A DNA stretch of 64,000 nt from Turritopsis dohrnii (GCA_027922465.2 BQMF02000037.1:62001-126000), one strand, 5' to 3'. Counted from the first letter of the stretch, positions 47,358-60,059 are shown. The notes: generated by a model not told the origin, from the sequence alone. Translations and numbers: made by a program.

Positions 47358-49090
47358 TTAGTTTTTCTGTGTGTGCAAGTAGCTGACTAAGACATGATCG
47401 GCCTGTCCTAAAACCGTGTTGGGACGAATTGTAGAGTTGATTTTTCTCAAAATCTTTTCAAAAACTTTTGTTACTAATGATGTTAGTGCAATTGGACGGT
47501 AGTTCACTGGTGCGCTTTGATCACCACCTTTAAATATAGGGGATATATGACTTGTTTTGAGGATACTTGGGGTTGTTCCATTATCCAAATTGCTTCGCCA
47601 GATAATTTTCAATGGTTTTGCAAGTGAATCTTTGCACTTCTTTAGGAAAACTGCTGGTATTCCATCAGGTCCAGGAGCTGAATTAGACGGTATTGTGTCG
47701 ATCTCTTTAATGAAGTCGTCTTCAGTGAATTCTATGTTCTCTAGAACTGAACTTTCCTGGTGTTCTTGATGGTCGGGAAAACTGTAGTCTTTTTTGGGTG
47801 GTGTAAATACAGACATGTATTGTCTTTGGAGAATGTTAGCCATTTCGTAACAGTCGGCTGTAAGTTTGTTTTTTGTTGGGTCATGAAGAGGTCCAACTTT
47901 TGGTTTGGTATTGCTAAAACGTTTTGCGTATGAGTAAAAATATTTAGGATTAGTTTTTATCTTAGATGTTGCATCGTATTCGCTGTCCATTCTCTCTTTT
48001 TTATAAGATTCTTGTAATTTGAATTCGATGTCGATAAGTTTATGTTTGTTCTTGTTACTTTGACAATTTTTTGTAAGTTTTCTGCATTTTCTCATTAAAA
48101 TCCTACGGTCACGTGGAACTGTCGAATGTTTTTTGGGTGGTTTTCTTGCAGGTAAGTTATTGGAGATAATATGTAAACAGTTGTCAAGGAAAGCTTTATA
48201 TTGTATATCAGGATTTGGTTGATCCAACACCTCATCCCAGTTAACGTGAGATAGTTGATTGTTAATGCTTTCCCAATTAATTTTATCGCTATGGAAATTA
48301 AATCCATCAAATTCACTTTTTAAATTCTTGCAGTTACTTTCGAAGGTTGGTTTATTCTGGACTAAGTGGGTAGCGATATCAATGAAATAGTGGTCTGAAT
48401 AGGTGGTGGTTGTGCATGTGTAATTAAAGATAGAGTCTGCGTTGTTTGTAAATAGAAGATCAAGGACGTTACCGTCGCGGTGTGTAGAATTGTGAATTAT
48501 TTGTGTTAGGTTAAGGTGTAGGCTAAAATCAGTTAAAATCTTTAAAAGCTGCTTGTCGCAGGAAGGTGATGGAGTGCATGAGTTGATGGAGGGTATAAGA
48601 GGAATATTGAAGTCACCAAATAGATAAAAGTCAGGAACGCAGCCTTGGATAGCATCGGTCTTTGCTTGAATGGCAGTTGTGAAATCCACAAATTCTAATC
48701 CACTGGATTTATGGGTGGCATTGTTTGGTTGCCTGTAGATGACACACAATAATAAATTCAGCTTTCTTGAGTAAACCATTAGTGCCTCGTTCACACTGTT
48801 GGAAAATTCAAGCAATGGTTCAAAGTAAGGCGCTATATCATCTCGAATATAAATAGCAACACCTCCACTTGATCGCCCATATTTTGATTTTGCACGAACT
48901 CTATCTTTCCTGAAAAGTTTATAATTTTCTATTTGTAGTTCTGCTTCTTTGTGACTTTCAGTTAGCCAAGACTCTGTTAGGCCAACGAAGAGGTACTTTG
49001 AGGTGTTCATAATGTCCCTTAAGTATGGTATAGAAGATGGTCTTGTTTGCGGGCAAAGACCCTGTATGTTAAGAAAACAGAATACGTTCA
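47358..49090 (-). pseudogene. LINE ORF2: APE-type endonuclease and start of reverse transcriptase
   Basis: Open from about 49.09 kb (FLNIQGL precedes the first ATG at 49010). Endonuclease motifs: LTESWLTES, GGVAIYIRDD, VIYRQPNN, FGDFN and YSDH. RT begins with APGPDGIPAVFLKK, ISPIFKGGD and NYRPIALTSLVTKVFEKIL. The frame is lost at about 47.36 kb and continues in the next feature. The endonuclease nicks target DNA to prime reverse transcription. Confidence 0.88.
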
Positions 49091-49275
49091 GAAGAGAAGT
49101 GGTCGTTGGGTTGGTAAGTTTGGTGGATGATTGTAAAGATGCCTCGGAAGATGTTGATGTTGTTCTCTGACTTGTTGAGTTGGAAGTCTTTGCTCCCTTG
49201 AGTGGTTTATTGGTTGTGGTAGTGGATGAATCTGCTGTTGCAATGTGGTCTGTAATTTCTCGTTTAACATATTCA

Positions 49276-49587
49276 TCATTTCGAGTTTGAAATTGTCCAG
49301 AATCTTCCGAAAATCCTCAGGTTCTCTGACATGTGGTTATTTTGTCTATTTGGATTTAAGGGTTTCCTCCTTGTTCCTTTTACATGTGCAAAGCTGCATA
49401 AATCATTAAAGCACTCCCCTCTTTTAATCGAAGATGCACACATTCTTGGATGAAAATCTTCACAGTTAGATCCAGATTTGCACCCTTTGGGACCTTTGTT
49501 TCCATGTTTCATCAGTTTAGGACACGCTTTTGGATGGCTGAATTTGCAATCACGACCTTTCAGTCCGTGTCGACATTTGCTTTTCAA
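49276..49587 (-). pseudogene. LINE ORF1, CCCH zinc-finger segment
   Basis: Consecutive CCCH-type fingers: CRHGLKGRDCKFSH, CPKL...GCKSGSNCEDFH and CASSIKRGECFNDLCSFAH. Each ends in C-x3-H, as in RNA-binding CCCH proteins, which fits the RNA-coating role of ORF1. The first Cys of finger one lies just upstream in the adjoining frame. Confidence 0.75.
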
Positions 49588-50063
49588 GTAGAATCTACAG
49601 ACACGATTATATGTTTCTTCTTAGATTCATGGTTTTCATCAGCAGATGCTTGGTTGTTGGAATTGATCAATTCTGATGTTGTTGTATTTTCTGATATTAA
49701 TTTTTTCTGGTTTTCGAGTGATTTTTTAAATTTATTTTTCATAAAGAGTGTTCTACCAACAAATTCTGTAGTACTTTGGCTGAGATCTTGGTCCAAGATA
49801 ACATTGGGTGTTATGGGTAGAGTAGGAAGCCTTCTTGGGGTTCGAACTGGTGACTCCCAATCGTGTGGTGTGATCGTTTCCGGATCTTCATTAACTTGGA
49901 TTGTGTCTTCATCTTCGTCTTCCTGAGCTTGGATTGTGCCTTCATCTTTATTTTTTGATGGTTGACTGGGTTTAACCATTAAAGGTGATTGATTCATCTT
50001 GACAAGTTGGACACAAGTAGAACATGCCTGGTATTTTGAAAGGGATATCACGCATATCTTCAT
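49584..50063 (-). pseudogene. LINE ORF1, acidic linker segment
   Basis: Low-complexity, strongly acidic stretch (AQEDEDEDTIQVNEDPE) followed by a polar region. No fold was recognised. It overlaps the PHD segment in another frame and is followed by CCCH fingers in a third, so ORF1 carries two frameshifts here. Confidence 0.6.
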
Positions 50064-50490
50064 TTTTGTCGAGAAGATTCATGCTTCTCAGAAGGTTTAC
50101 ATAGCATGGACGATGGACCTCTTGTCCACATGATCCACAGCTCAGTAACGGTTTGTCATTAATCTTGTGTGTGTATGCCAAGTTGCAAATCTGACACAAA
50201 TCAGGAAAATAGTTCTTAATTTTTAAACACAGTTTATTTATAAGTTCATCTTTGTTTTGTTTTGGGGGCTCTTCTTTTGACAGAAAGTGTAGTGTCTTGA
50301 TGATAGGTTCCTTTCTAAATTCTTTCAAGGAGTTAATGTTTTGGTGGGTTGGCTTTGATGGATCGTATGATCGAATACAGTTTTTGATGGTTTCATTGGG
50401 TGCTATCAACACGAGTTCAGCAATAACTCTTTTCCAGCTTTCGATTTCTTGATCTGTCGCTTCTGAGTCTGTGTTGGTGGGAAGAGTCAT
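49972..50490 (-). pseudogene. LINE ORF1, N-terminal part with PHD-type zinc finger
   Basis: ATG at 50490, 172 codons. The Cys/His order CQIC...CGSCGQEVHRPC...CPTC is C4HC3-like, a PHD finger. In cnidarian CR1-like LINEs such domains occur in ORF1, whose protein coats the RNA. A frame break near 49.98 kb joins it to the next segment. Confidence 0.75.
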
Positions 50491-50959
50491 TTGGTGGTTG
50501 TATATTCTTTGTTGACTTTTACTGACTTTTACTGACAGTCACTGGAATATTTTTAATGCTTTTACTGACTAGAATAGTATATTTTAATGTCAGTATTTTT
50601 ATCCAGTGAAACAAACTAACTCTAAGTTGCTCTACAACATTGTGCAACTGAGTTTCTGAAATTACTCCATATATATTTACTTCCTTTTACTGACTAGAAT
50701 AGTATATTTAATGTCAGTATTTTTATGCATCATAGATGCTCTGATGAACTAACACATAGTCTGTCAATTTCAAACCATGGTAAATCCCACTCTTCGGCAT
50801 CTCACCTTGGATTGCGCTTTCTTTCAAACAAGATATCTCAGAAATCATTTCTAAATTAATGTCTTTTGCTGTTGAGCTCTCAAAAGTGTCAAAAGTGTAA
50901 GATGAAACCCGTATTCTAATGACAGGCCATTCTCATTACTCTCAATGAGAGAAAGTGAT

Positions 50960-52295
50960 GTATTCTCGTCTCTTAATCACTATAAGCTAATCTTTTCGCA
51001 AGAACCATTCAGCTGTAAACATTAACATTACTAAACGAATCAGAGAAACTTTGGACAAAAGTGAGTTTGCCTGTGGTGTCTTCGTTGATCTACAAAAGGC
51101 CTTTGATACAGTTGACCATGAGATTCTTTTGTCTAAACTCTGTCACTATGGTGTCTGTGGTGTTGAAAATGACTGGTTTAAATCCTACTTCTCAGATCGT
51201 AGACAGTTTGTCTTTGTCTCTAATTCTAAATCAAATCTCAAGCATGTCAGACATGGAGTCCCTCAGGGCTCAGTCTTGGGTCCTCTACTATTTTTGTTAT
51301 ATATAAATGATTTGCATGCTGCCATGAAAACCTCTGAAACTTACCACTTTGCAGATGACACATACCTACTCAATATTTCCAAGTCTATTTGGTCTCTCTG
51401 TGGGAGAATCAATGCTGACCTGAGTGTTCTTGTCTACTGGCTTCTGCCAACCAAATTTCTCTAAATGCTGGCAAAACAGAATTTGTCATATTCTGGCCTC
51501 CCTGGAAACACCTAGACTACATCCCTAGACTTAAGTTGTCCAGCCAAATTTTAACTCCAAGTAAAATATCTAGATGATATCAAGATGAACACCTTAACTA
51601 GAAGGCAAAAACTGCATCAGTTGCTACCAAAATTCACAGAGCCAATGGTGCTATTTCTAAGCTTCGACACCATGTTCCTACTCAAATTCTTGTTAATGTT
51701 TATCATGCTAATTTTTGCTTCCCACCTTCGATATGCTAGCCAAATCTGGGGACTATGTGATAATTCTACTATTCACAGGGGTTCTCATGCTTCAAAACAT
51801 TACAAAGAGATTAATCACATTCAGTGATTCTGCCATACCCTTGCTCAACTTGGTATCTTGAAGTTTTTTGATGAGGTTCAATTCATGAACATCTTGTATG
51901 TTCATAAATATTTGAATGCCAATCTTCCATCTGATGTTCTTAAAACACTCATTTTTATAAAAACGAATCATCTCTATGAAACCAGGGGTTATACTACTGG
52001 ATTATTAAAATGACAGTCAATACTACTAACTTCGGTCTTAGTCAAAAATGCTTTCCTAATCTGAATCTTTCTGAACTCAAATTTTTTAACTTTTACCTAA
52101 GCAAATATTTAGAGCTATAGGTTGCACACTAGTATTTAATCTACGCTATTCTAACTTATGCTATATATATATATATATATTGTATTGTAATTTACTTTAC
52201 TGTTGTATTTCTTTTTCCTTTCCTCATTAATTTTCATTTTCTTTAGCGTTGTCCTTCCAACTTGTGGAGAAAATATATCATTGTCTATTGTCTAT
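50960..52295 (+). mobile_element. 5'-truncated LINE fragment
   Basis: An RT core at 51051-51464, then a decayed tail in shifting frames and a 3' end with (TA)n at about 52150-52170 and three copies of ATTGTCT at about 52277-52300. Short tandem repeats at the 3' end are typical of this LINE group. Related to the LINE at 38843-43760. Confidence 0.8.
51051..51464 (+). pseudogene. LINE reverse transcriptase core
   Basis: CGVFVDLQKAFDTVDHEILL with catalytic Asp, [20 protein letters not shown] and YHFADDTYLL with the Asp pair, all intact within 137 codons. The frame ends in VYWLLPTKFL, where a frameshift occurs in the usual WLxxNKLSLN motif. Confidence 0.85.
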
Positions 52296-52300
52296 TGTCT

Positions 52301-54303
52301 TTCCGTTTCTAGACCAGATAGCCCAGCAGATGGCCCAGCCAGTCTTCATTTTTAGAAGAGCTTTGTTTGCTATCTGTGGTGACAGGGCCTAATACAGACT
52401 GATTTTTACATCGATAACCGCTTTTGGGCATAAAAATCGGCGCCCCAAAAAATTGCATAACAACAAAACTGCAGTAACTGTTATGTTATTGTTATTTCAG
52501 AAAATCTACAACCTTCCAAATAATGCAAATAATGCAAAGATTGGCAGATGTGTAGCATTCTGAGGCATTTTTAGCCTATCTAGATACTTTAGACAGCTCA
52601 AAACTCAAAACAGATCTCCCTGTTGAATTTTGCTGCAGACACCCAAAATTTTATTCTGCATTACCCCCTGGGTGATATAGCAGACTTCAGAGTCTTCATC
52701 TTAAGGACTCAGGCAATTCAATGTTAGAAGGTTTTCATAGTGTTGCTTTCAAACCTTCGCCTTTAATATCAGAAGCAAAATCCATATATTACTGTCATCA
52801 TCAACAATGCAATTTACGCCCATTATGTCCTGTTTTTCTATTCCCATCTTCTTGGCAATATGGTACAATGCCAGTATTTATAACTGCAAAAACGACATCC
52901 TTTACATTTCCTTTGTCAACATAAATTTCCCTTTCAGCAGTGTTTATGATAAAAAATTATGGGTACATTTTCGTTGATGTCAGGAGCAGGAAAAAGTTTG
53001 CATTAACAGTAAAAGGCATTAACAGGAAATAGATTGGGTCTGGCCAATTGGTATTGGAGAAATTTTAAGAGAAATTATGTTTATTAACACTTGTGACTGA
53101 GAAGACAGTTTTGTAGTAAAAACGCAAAACATTTTTTCTTCCTGACATAATTATCAAGCAGTCTCACTGATAGAAAATCCTTATTGGTAAACTCTCTAAG
53201 TTAACTTAAAGTACAAGTACATTTTAATAAAGTACATCTTGGCTTATATAGATCACTGTTGCACAGACAAACCATCGTTATCATGTACTTCAAGAATGTT
53301 TGCCAGAAAGCCACTATTGGTTTTGATGGATGATTTGTTTACAGCATATAGGCTGAAGGAGAAAACTTTGAAGGATTGAACCCTAATCTCAGAAACACCC
53401 ACAACATAAACTCCACATTTTCATGGTTTATTCCACAGACGCTTGACTCAACAAATCAGTCTCATTAGTGCAAGTGAGCTATATTCAGAACGTCTATACT
53501 CTTCTTGAGCTTTCCAACATGACACACATCTTTCATATTGTTTGGTGTTCCAGCCACAACATTCCTTTGTAAATATTTTCCCATAATCTAGTAATTAATT
53601 TTAAAGTTTGCTCTCAATCAGCTTGTGAAGGAATTCTGGATGCAAATGAAAATCCAATTTCTTTACTAATTTCTTGAAAAAGCATTGTGGAAATCATCAT
53701 GTTTAATGCTAAATCCCTTTCACCTTGGAGATAAAATTTTGACATTTGGATTGTGGCCCCTGTTGATGTTTAATCAACTACCAAAAGGTTGAGTTCTAGT
53801 TGTTTCAACATTTTGATATATCATTTCATTTATTAAGAAGACTTCTTGGGGTGGTTTTCTGTTTCATATTTTTCAGATAAATAGACTTTGCTCCTGTGGT
53901 TATTGTCTCATTTTTTAAAGGGTAGATTTTCAAAGACCTTTTTCTCTTGGTAACTGGAAATGTCTGGTGACAGTTGCTTCATAAATGTTGTTTTATAAAT
54001 TAAGCTTGTTGCAAGTGAGGTGGATAGATTTCTTTTAGAATTTAAAAGTTTTGGCAATTTCGGGATAGTTAGACAATTTCTTTTTGTAGATGTTTGTTTC
54101 TGACATTGATGTTTAACATGCAGCTGTAACCTTTTCTGTTATTTTGTTGAAGATTTCATGGAGGTTTTTGTTAAATGTAATCACCTTCAAGAAGAATTTG
54201 TCAATGTTTATAGAGGGAGTTGGATTGCACCAAATTAACGGAAAAACACTCTTGATATTGAGTTAGGGAGTCGATTGCACATTTTCAGCTAACAGAAACA
54301 ATT
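52301..54303. other. spacer upstream of BAG1; first BAG1 exon may lie here
   Basis: No coding exon was recognised. If BAG1 begins with an exon before the splice-like site at 54319, it should end with one base of a split codon; no convincing ATG/donor pair was found. Confidence 0.45.
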
Positions 54304-57300
54304 ATGTTTTGCTGTTTAGATACAAAGAAATATGAAATATCACTGGAAGACAATGAAGCAGCAACACTGAAAGATCTAGCAGATGCAGTTCGCAAAAAAT
54401 GTGGCGTTCCTGTCCATAAACAAAAGCTTATCTGCAAAGGTGAGGAATGGAAAATTGTTATTATTGAAACTAATTTTCAGGGCAATTTAATCATTTAAAT
54501 AGTTTTCAGGTTTTTTTGACTTCTGTAAAACAATCCACCAATAGTGTGATCTGGTTGTAAGCAATGTCATAAGTGATCTGGTTGTAAGCAATGTCATAAG
54601 TGGCTATCAATAAGGACAATCTGGCTGTCAACAAAGAGAAAATGTGTACTTGGTCTAACATGCCTGAAGCTGTATGTAAGAACTCACAAGGACACTAACC
54701 CCAATTTCCCTAGCATTAAGTAAACTTAACAAACTATATTTATATTTGATTGAACTCACTATTATTTTACATAAGTGTTGAGAACAGAAAATAATGTCTC
54801 ATTAGAAAATAATGCTGCGTCATGACTTTAATATGTAGAAAGTAACATTAATTTAGAAGTTAATAATTAATTGTTCGGCTTTATTTCTATTACATGTCAC
54901 AAAATTAGTGGAATCTGACTTGTTGAGTTCTATAAAACAAAAATTTAATTTGTCAAGCATTTGCATTAACTGTTATTGAGTTCGATCATTACCTCCATGG
55001 TTTGATTGAGAATACATGTATCATTGAAAATGTTTGTATCTTCATTTATTATTATTCCTCCTGTACTCACAAGTTGTATCCCAATGTTACAACTCTAGAA
55101 TCTCAAAGCACTCAATAAATGGGACATTTTCACGTTTTTTGTCAAAGTCCTACTTGGGTGGATTGCACCAAAACGGTACCGTCCCGTCCGTCACACTTTT
55201 TTGTTATCCTGGGATGGACACATAAATATTAAAACTTACAGGCTGATGTTTTCCTGAAGGATTCCATTTTTATACATATTTCTTTTATGTATTTGACACT
55301 GGATTAGTATTGATTTTTCTAAAATGGCGAAAAAGTGACGAAATTTTCAAACCTTTTGAAAATTTTGTGAAAAAATCATATTTATCATGTGAGTTTTTTT
55401 GTTTTACTGTCATGCAAGTCAACTTTAACGATTTTCAGGATACATTTTGAAGATTTATGGAGATTCAGTAAACTGGAATATTTGCTAAGTGGGACCGATT
55501 TTTTTGGTCCCTTGAGAATCCCATTTAATAGGAGTATACTGTTTTTAACTTGGAAGGTTTACAAGGAAAGGAAAGATCATTACCAAGCCTGTTTAACACT
55601 GTTTACGTAGTACAACTTAGAGTTCTCTTGAATTTAAAGAATGTGAAGTTTTTACCAGTAACTATACATAATACTATCCTTATTTTATTTTCTCCTAATA
55701 ATTTTGACTGGTCTGAATGTTTACTTCATATGGTTGAATATGAAAAATTATCTGTGATGGAAATCATTGATTTGTAAATCGCTTATGTTTCTGTGTTGTT
55801 TTAATGACAGTACGTCAGAGGAAGGACAGCTGCCGCTACTTCATAATGAGTATTAAACAGTATGGCAATAGATACAGTAAATTATGATGAAACTATTGTT
55901 TTCTTTTTGACCAATTATTGAGACCACGGACCTTTGGCATGGGTTTTGAATCTATGATTCTATCAGTATTATTTATAAGGTAAATGAGTGAAGACTTTCT
56001 TTAATTATTGATTTTTGATGATCATGAATATTTCATAACAACTGAATAATATACAGGTTTATGTAGGTTTATTTCTTAATATTTTTGTTTTCGTGATATG
56101 AAGAACTTGCTCACATGGAGTAGCTTTTAAATCTACATTATTCCAGATAAATATTTTTTCTCTTCAAAGAGCAGCTCATTTTTCTTGAGGGTATAATAAA
56201 TTTCAAGGAAGACGGATCTTTAAAGTTGTTAGAATTACCTGGAAGTTGTTTTGAAATCATGTGTAATGGAGAGGAAGGCAAAACTTTTGACTGAAACAGC
56301 TGGTGAATAAGAATTAATTTTTCCAATCTTCGAAGTGAAGACATTGCACATTGGGGAATAGGGAAGGAGGAAAGCTCATTGCAAGATTTGGAAAAATTGT
56401 CCATGTTAGTATACTCTCTTGCCTGAATCGTTCTTTGTCCTTTATTCCAGGTAAAACTCTACACGACTTTTCAGCTAGTCTCAATGATCTTGGTATTACG
56501 CCCAACAGCAAAATAATGGTTATAGGTAAAAAAGTAAGTGACGATCTCTGTTGGACGAGCGGTCTTCAAATGAAGTCATGTTCTTGTAAGTTTTTCGTAT
56601 TCTTGTCACGATTTGTTTTTCATCCTGTTTTCTCTTCTCAAACATTTCTAGTTTGATTTGGTTGAACAACAAAAAATAACTGCGATAGAGAAAATTAACA
56701 AGCTAACGGAAGACCTGTGGAAGAAGTTCGAAGAAATTAAGAAAGAAATTACTGGAGCCCAACAGGTAAATGTTTTCATTACGTTGTTGAAAACGAGTTC
56801 GATCAACTGTTTTAGAAACTTAATCTCTTTTTTATTGATAGGGTTATCTGGAACCATCTCAGCAGAAAGAAGCATTCAATAAGTTGACCAAACGTTTGAA
56901 GTATGTGGGTGAGGGTTTGATGAAGAATGTAGAAGCACTGGACGCTTTAGTAAGTGATCAGCTTACCACTATCCAGGTTCAATGAAGAAGTCTTTCTACC
57001 GCTATCCACGTTTATGTTAAGAAGTCTTTCTTTTTATGTTAACCTGGCTTTCCATTCAACAAATCTATGCGTCGGGATTTAATACGAAAATGTCGTTCGC
57101 CATTTCTCCAAATCAATCTGAGGATCACGAAGCTTATTGGTTGAAAACTCAAATATAAGCTGCTACGTTAAACTGATTGGCTAATAATATTGAACGCAAA
57201 AGCATTAGTGAAATTTCTTCAGCGTTATTGAGTGTCGACGTTTGGTTCTATGTCCACTTGTTGTTTTGAATTAGTACGCATGCGCCTACAATCACTCAAC

Positions 57301-58691
57301 GTCGTCTTATGTGATGTCAGATTTCCCTAAAAATAATCTGTACGAAACAGTATGATCAAGGCAGCCGCTTTGTATAAAGATGCTGCAATAATCTCAAGTA
57401 CAGTCGACTCTCGAACTTTTTTCCCGGTCCCTTGGACACTACGCACTTGTTTGAGCCAAAATCCTCTCGGTGTCTCGAACTTTTTGGTATCTCGAACAAT
57501 ATTTCCGATCCCCTGGCTGATTTTCTCTCGTTATCTCGAACTATCCCCAAAACTTTCCAGAAATTTTGGGCATGATTTTCGCATTTTTTAATGTTTTGAT
57601 ACAATTTTCGAATTTTCGAAAAAGTATATGAATCTAGTTTTTTTTGAAAGATTAATTGATTGTCTCTACTAAAGGCGAAAACATGAAGCCCGTTAAGCAA
57701 AGGCTTACAAACAAATCTGTTGTAGAAAAATGTGAAGCATTGAAAGACTTGCAGAGAAAAAGAGTTAGCCCAAAGGTATGGCGTCCCAAAGAACAATATC
57801 AACCTGGGTTAAGAATAAAAACAAATTATTGACCTCGCTGGAAAAAAAATTCCTACCCCTTTCTCGATATCTCGAACTTTTCTCCCGGTCCCCTGAGAGT
57901 TCGAGATATCGAGAGTCGACTGTATTCTCAGTAGGGTGAACAATCTGCCATTGTACTTTGGAGGATCAAAGAACGGAAATATCATTTTTTTAAAATTTTG
58001 TTCTTCAGCCCTTCAAAGAATAATATTGTATTTAACTCAACGTCAACTATTTTACGATCTATTTTCGAGCAGATGATATTGATATGTTGATGATTGTGCA
58101 TGTTTTAGCGTTATTTCAATTTTTAACTCATTACTGACCAAATTACTTGTGACTTATATAACTCATTGGCAGAAATATTGTCATTATGAACATGCTTAAA
58201 CTCTGTGCAATTAAATGTTTTGTTATGCTTATAATATCTTCGACATTTAATTAGTGAGGTTTTCTGTTTCTAGACACTTGAACCGAACCACATGGACGCA
58301 AGGGATAAACGGAAGTCTGCAATTGACATGACTAATGTAAGACCTCGCCCCTCCGTCATCCTTATTCATTTTCTGATTAAGTTTTATCCTTAGCCAACTG
58401 TTTGTTTGCAGATTTTTCTCCTTAAATTATAAAATAATAAATATATGTTATGCATATCCCCCCCCGAAGCCCGTAGGAAAAGATTCAATCATGAATGTTG
58501 CCTTGTTTTCTTTACGATCTATCACATCATAAATACCTCAAATTTTTGAGGTTCCAATTCTGACAAACATGTTGACAAGCTGATGTTGAAGCCAATTAAC
58601 GTGGGAAGTTTGGTTTGTTTATTTCTAGGACTATTTGAATAAAATAGACGTGGAAGAAGAGAAATTGAAAGAATTGACTTCGAAACTATAG
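54304..58691 (+). CDS. BAG1: BAG1-like co-chaperone (ubiquitin-like + BAG domain), 6 coding exons
   Basis: BAG1 binds the Hsp70 ATPase domain through its BAG domain and promotes nucleotide exchange; the ubiquitin-like part links to the proteasome. Exons: 54304-54439, 56451-56533, 56652-56765, 56842-56949, 58274-58336, 58629-58691 (stop TAG 58689-58691). All introns are GT-AG and the frame is continuous: 188 codons from this ATG. Ubl at about 5-74: KYEISLEDN, KCGVPVHKQKLICKGKTL, LGITPNSKIMVIGKK. The BAG three-helix region is at about 80-180: lysine/glutamate-rich helix 1, KLTKRLKYVGEGL in helix 2, and a final helix ending ELTSKL. The start is uncertain: GCTGTTTAG at 54311-54319 looks like an acceptor, and the first Ubl strand is short, so an upstream exon is likely and the real exon may begin at 54320. 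Confidence 0.88.
54546..54599. repeat. 27-bp tandem duplication in BAG1 intron
   Basis: The phrase gtgatctggttgtaagcaat plus gtcataa occurs twice in direct tandem, starting at 54546 and 54573. Confidence 0.9.
57401..57922. mobile_element. pogo/Tigger-type element in BAG1 intron, with transposase N-terminal relic
   Basis: Ends CAGTCGACTCTCGA and TCGAGAGTCGACTG, flanked by TA on both sides (57399-57400, 57923-57924). Multiple TCTCGAAC boxes lie inside each end. Between them (about 57680-57840, plus) is a broken helix-turn-helix-like coding relic: KQRLTNKSVVEKCEALKDLQ, then in a shifted frame WVKNKNKLLTSLEKK, as at the N-terminus of CENP-B/Tigger transposases. Confidence 0.88.
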
Positions 58692-58836
58692 AACATTGGT
58701 GATTTACGGAAATGTTAACGCGAATTCATTTGTGGAATATAAAAGTATAGCTTTTATGTATGGATACAGTGTAAAAGTAGATTTTCCAACTGAATTATAT
58801 TTATGAACTTTTATGCTCCAGATACTGATAGAAGAA

Positions 58837-58842
58837 ATTAAA
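58837..58842 (+). terminator. candidate poly(A) signal of BAG1
   Basis: ATTAAA lies about 146 nt after the BAG1 stop. It is the nearest recognisable variant. Low specificity in AT-rich DNA. Confidence 0.3.
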
Positions 58843-59253
58843 CTGTATTCATAAATTGTAGTCTTTCCCCACAAAACAATTTTTATTCGTGAAAAAAGGG
58901 CATAAACAAAAACGAATTCTTGGGATAAAAAGGGAAATACACGAAAGTATTACCAAAATGATTTCTCAGATTTTTGGTTCGTGAGGGTGTCTTCCTTTAA
59001 ACATCTTTGAAAATCAAAAACTTTTCTACGTATATTTCCCTTCGTTGCTTCATGTGGAAGGAGGTGAAACAAATGCCAGAAATGATAAAAAGGTTGAAGC
59101 CTTTGTTCTGAAACTCCTATTAAACCGCTAATCACTAAAGGTTATATCATTAAGCTTGGATAATTGCATTAAATCTTAATTGACAAGCGTGTGTAATGAA
59201 CTTTCAAATGACAAAATTAGGTAAACGAATGGCTATGTTTCATTTTGAGTTGA

Positions 59254-59343
59254 ATGAAAATGGAAAAGCAACCTCCTGGTAAAGGCATAAAGAGTCGTAA
59301 AAATACAACTAGAAAATCGAAGCCAACTGAATATTATCTATAC
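59254..59343 (+). CDS. possible short first coding exon (basic peptide) upstream of the RING exon
   Basis: ATG followed by 30 codons rich in Lys/Arg (KGIKSRKNTTRKSKP) up to a strong donor, TATAC|GTAAGT. The phase is 0, so it could join in frame to the ATG of the RING exon at 60060, whose upstream sequence ctaatttttttcaag could serve as acceptor (AAG rather than the usual CAG/TAG). It could equally belong to another gene or be chance. Confidence 0.3.
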
Positions 59344-59649
59344 GTAAGTTTCGCTTTCGCTCTTCGAAGAATTTTCCTGTTTTTGTTTTCGAAAAGATTT
59401 GTAAGCAATTTTTTCAATGTTACGTCTAATAGACTGCAATGAACAAAACTCATAAATTATCTACTATTCTTATGTAATGAATTAAGAACTTGAAAAACAC
59501 ATTCAATGAAATCATAGAAATGCGAAATTCGTTTCTACGATCAAGTTGATTCACAAGCCTTCTTTCTTAACGCGTTTGGTCAACACAATCATTTTCATTT
59601 TGTAAGTCGGCGGCGCAAAATTTTATATTATTTTCAATAGGAGTAGATA

Positions 59650-59829
59650 GCTGAAATACGTTATACATTTAATGGATCAGTTTAAAATTAAAATTGTTTG
59701 AAATAAAAGAAAACGTGATACATATATAACGAATTAAATAGAAATATAGTCCCCGTGGCCAAAACCGTCATAAATAGAACAATTTAAAACAATTTAAAGT
59801 GATCCATTAAAATGATAATGTATTTCAGC
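59650..59829. mobile_element. 180-bp foldback/MITE
   Basis: Arms of about 45 bp: GCTGAAATACGTTATACATT then TAATGGATCAG, and the inverted TGATCCATTAAAATGATAAT then GTATTTCAGC. No open frame. The target duplication is unclear. Confidence 0.75.
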
Positions 59830-60059
59830 CTTAAGATTTTCCTGCTATTCTATTCGTCCATTTCTATTAGGAAAATTCTTAAACTTCCACATTTGATTAA
59901 AACAACAGACTATTGACGTAATCTGAAATTATAGCAGCTGTTGTACTTTTAGCTTGCAATGAAGACTGATTTGTCTCGATGTCCAGTCTAACTCATGTCA
60001 CTGTTCCGATAAAATCAGTCGAATAACGAAGTAATGTAAACCTTCTAATTTTTTTCAAG

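Larger units (their letters stand above)
46480..50740 (-). mobile_element. nearly full-length LINE with PHD + CCCH ORF1 and EN-RT ORF2
   Basis: Reading on the minus strand: a 5' UTR with a tandem-repeated segment (ttttactgactagaatagta at about 50560 and 50687, about 127 bp apart), ORF1 in three frames, ORF2 endonuclease-RT, and an end near 46480 without a recognisable 3' UTR. The layout is that of the CR1/jockey group. At least four frame breaks (about 49.98, 49.58, 47.35 and 46.80 kb) show it is inactive in this copy. Confidence 0.88.

Noticed and set aside
49450..49926. 158-codon plus-strand frame
   Set aside because: It lies opposite the LINE ORF1 and mirrors its acidic codons as Ser/Phe; a shadow frame.
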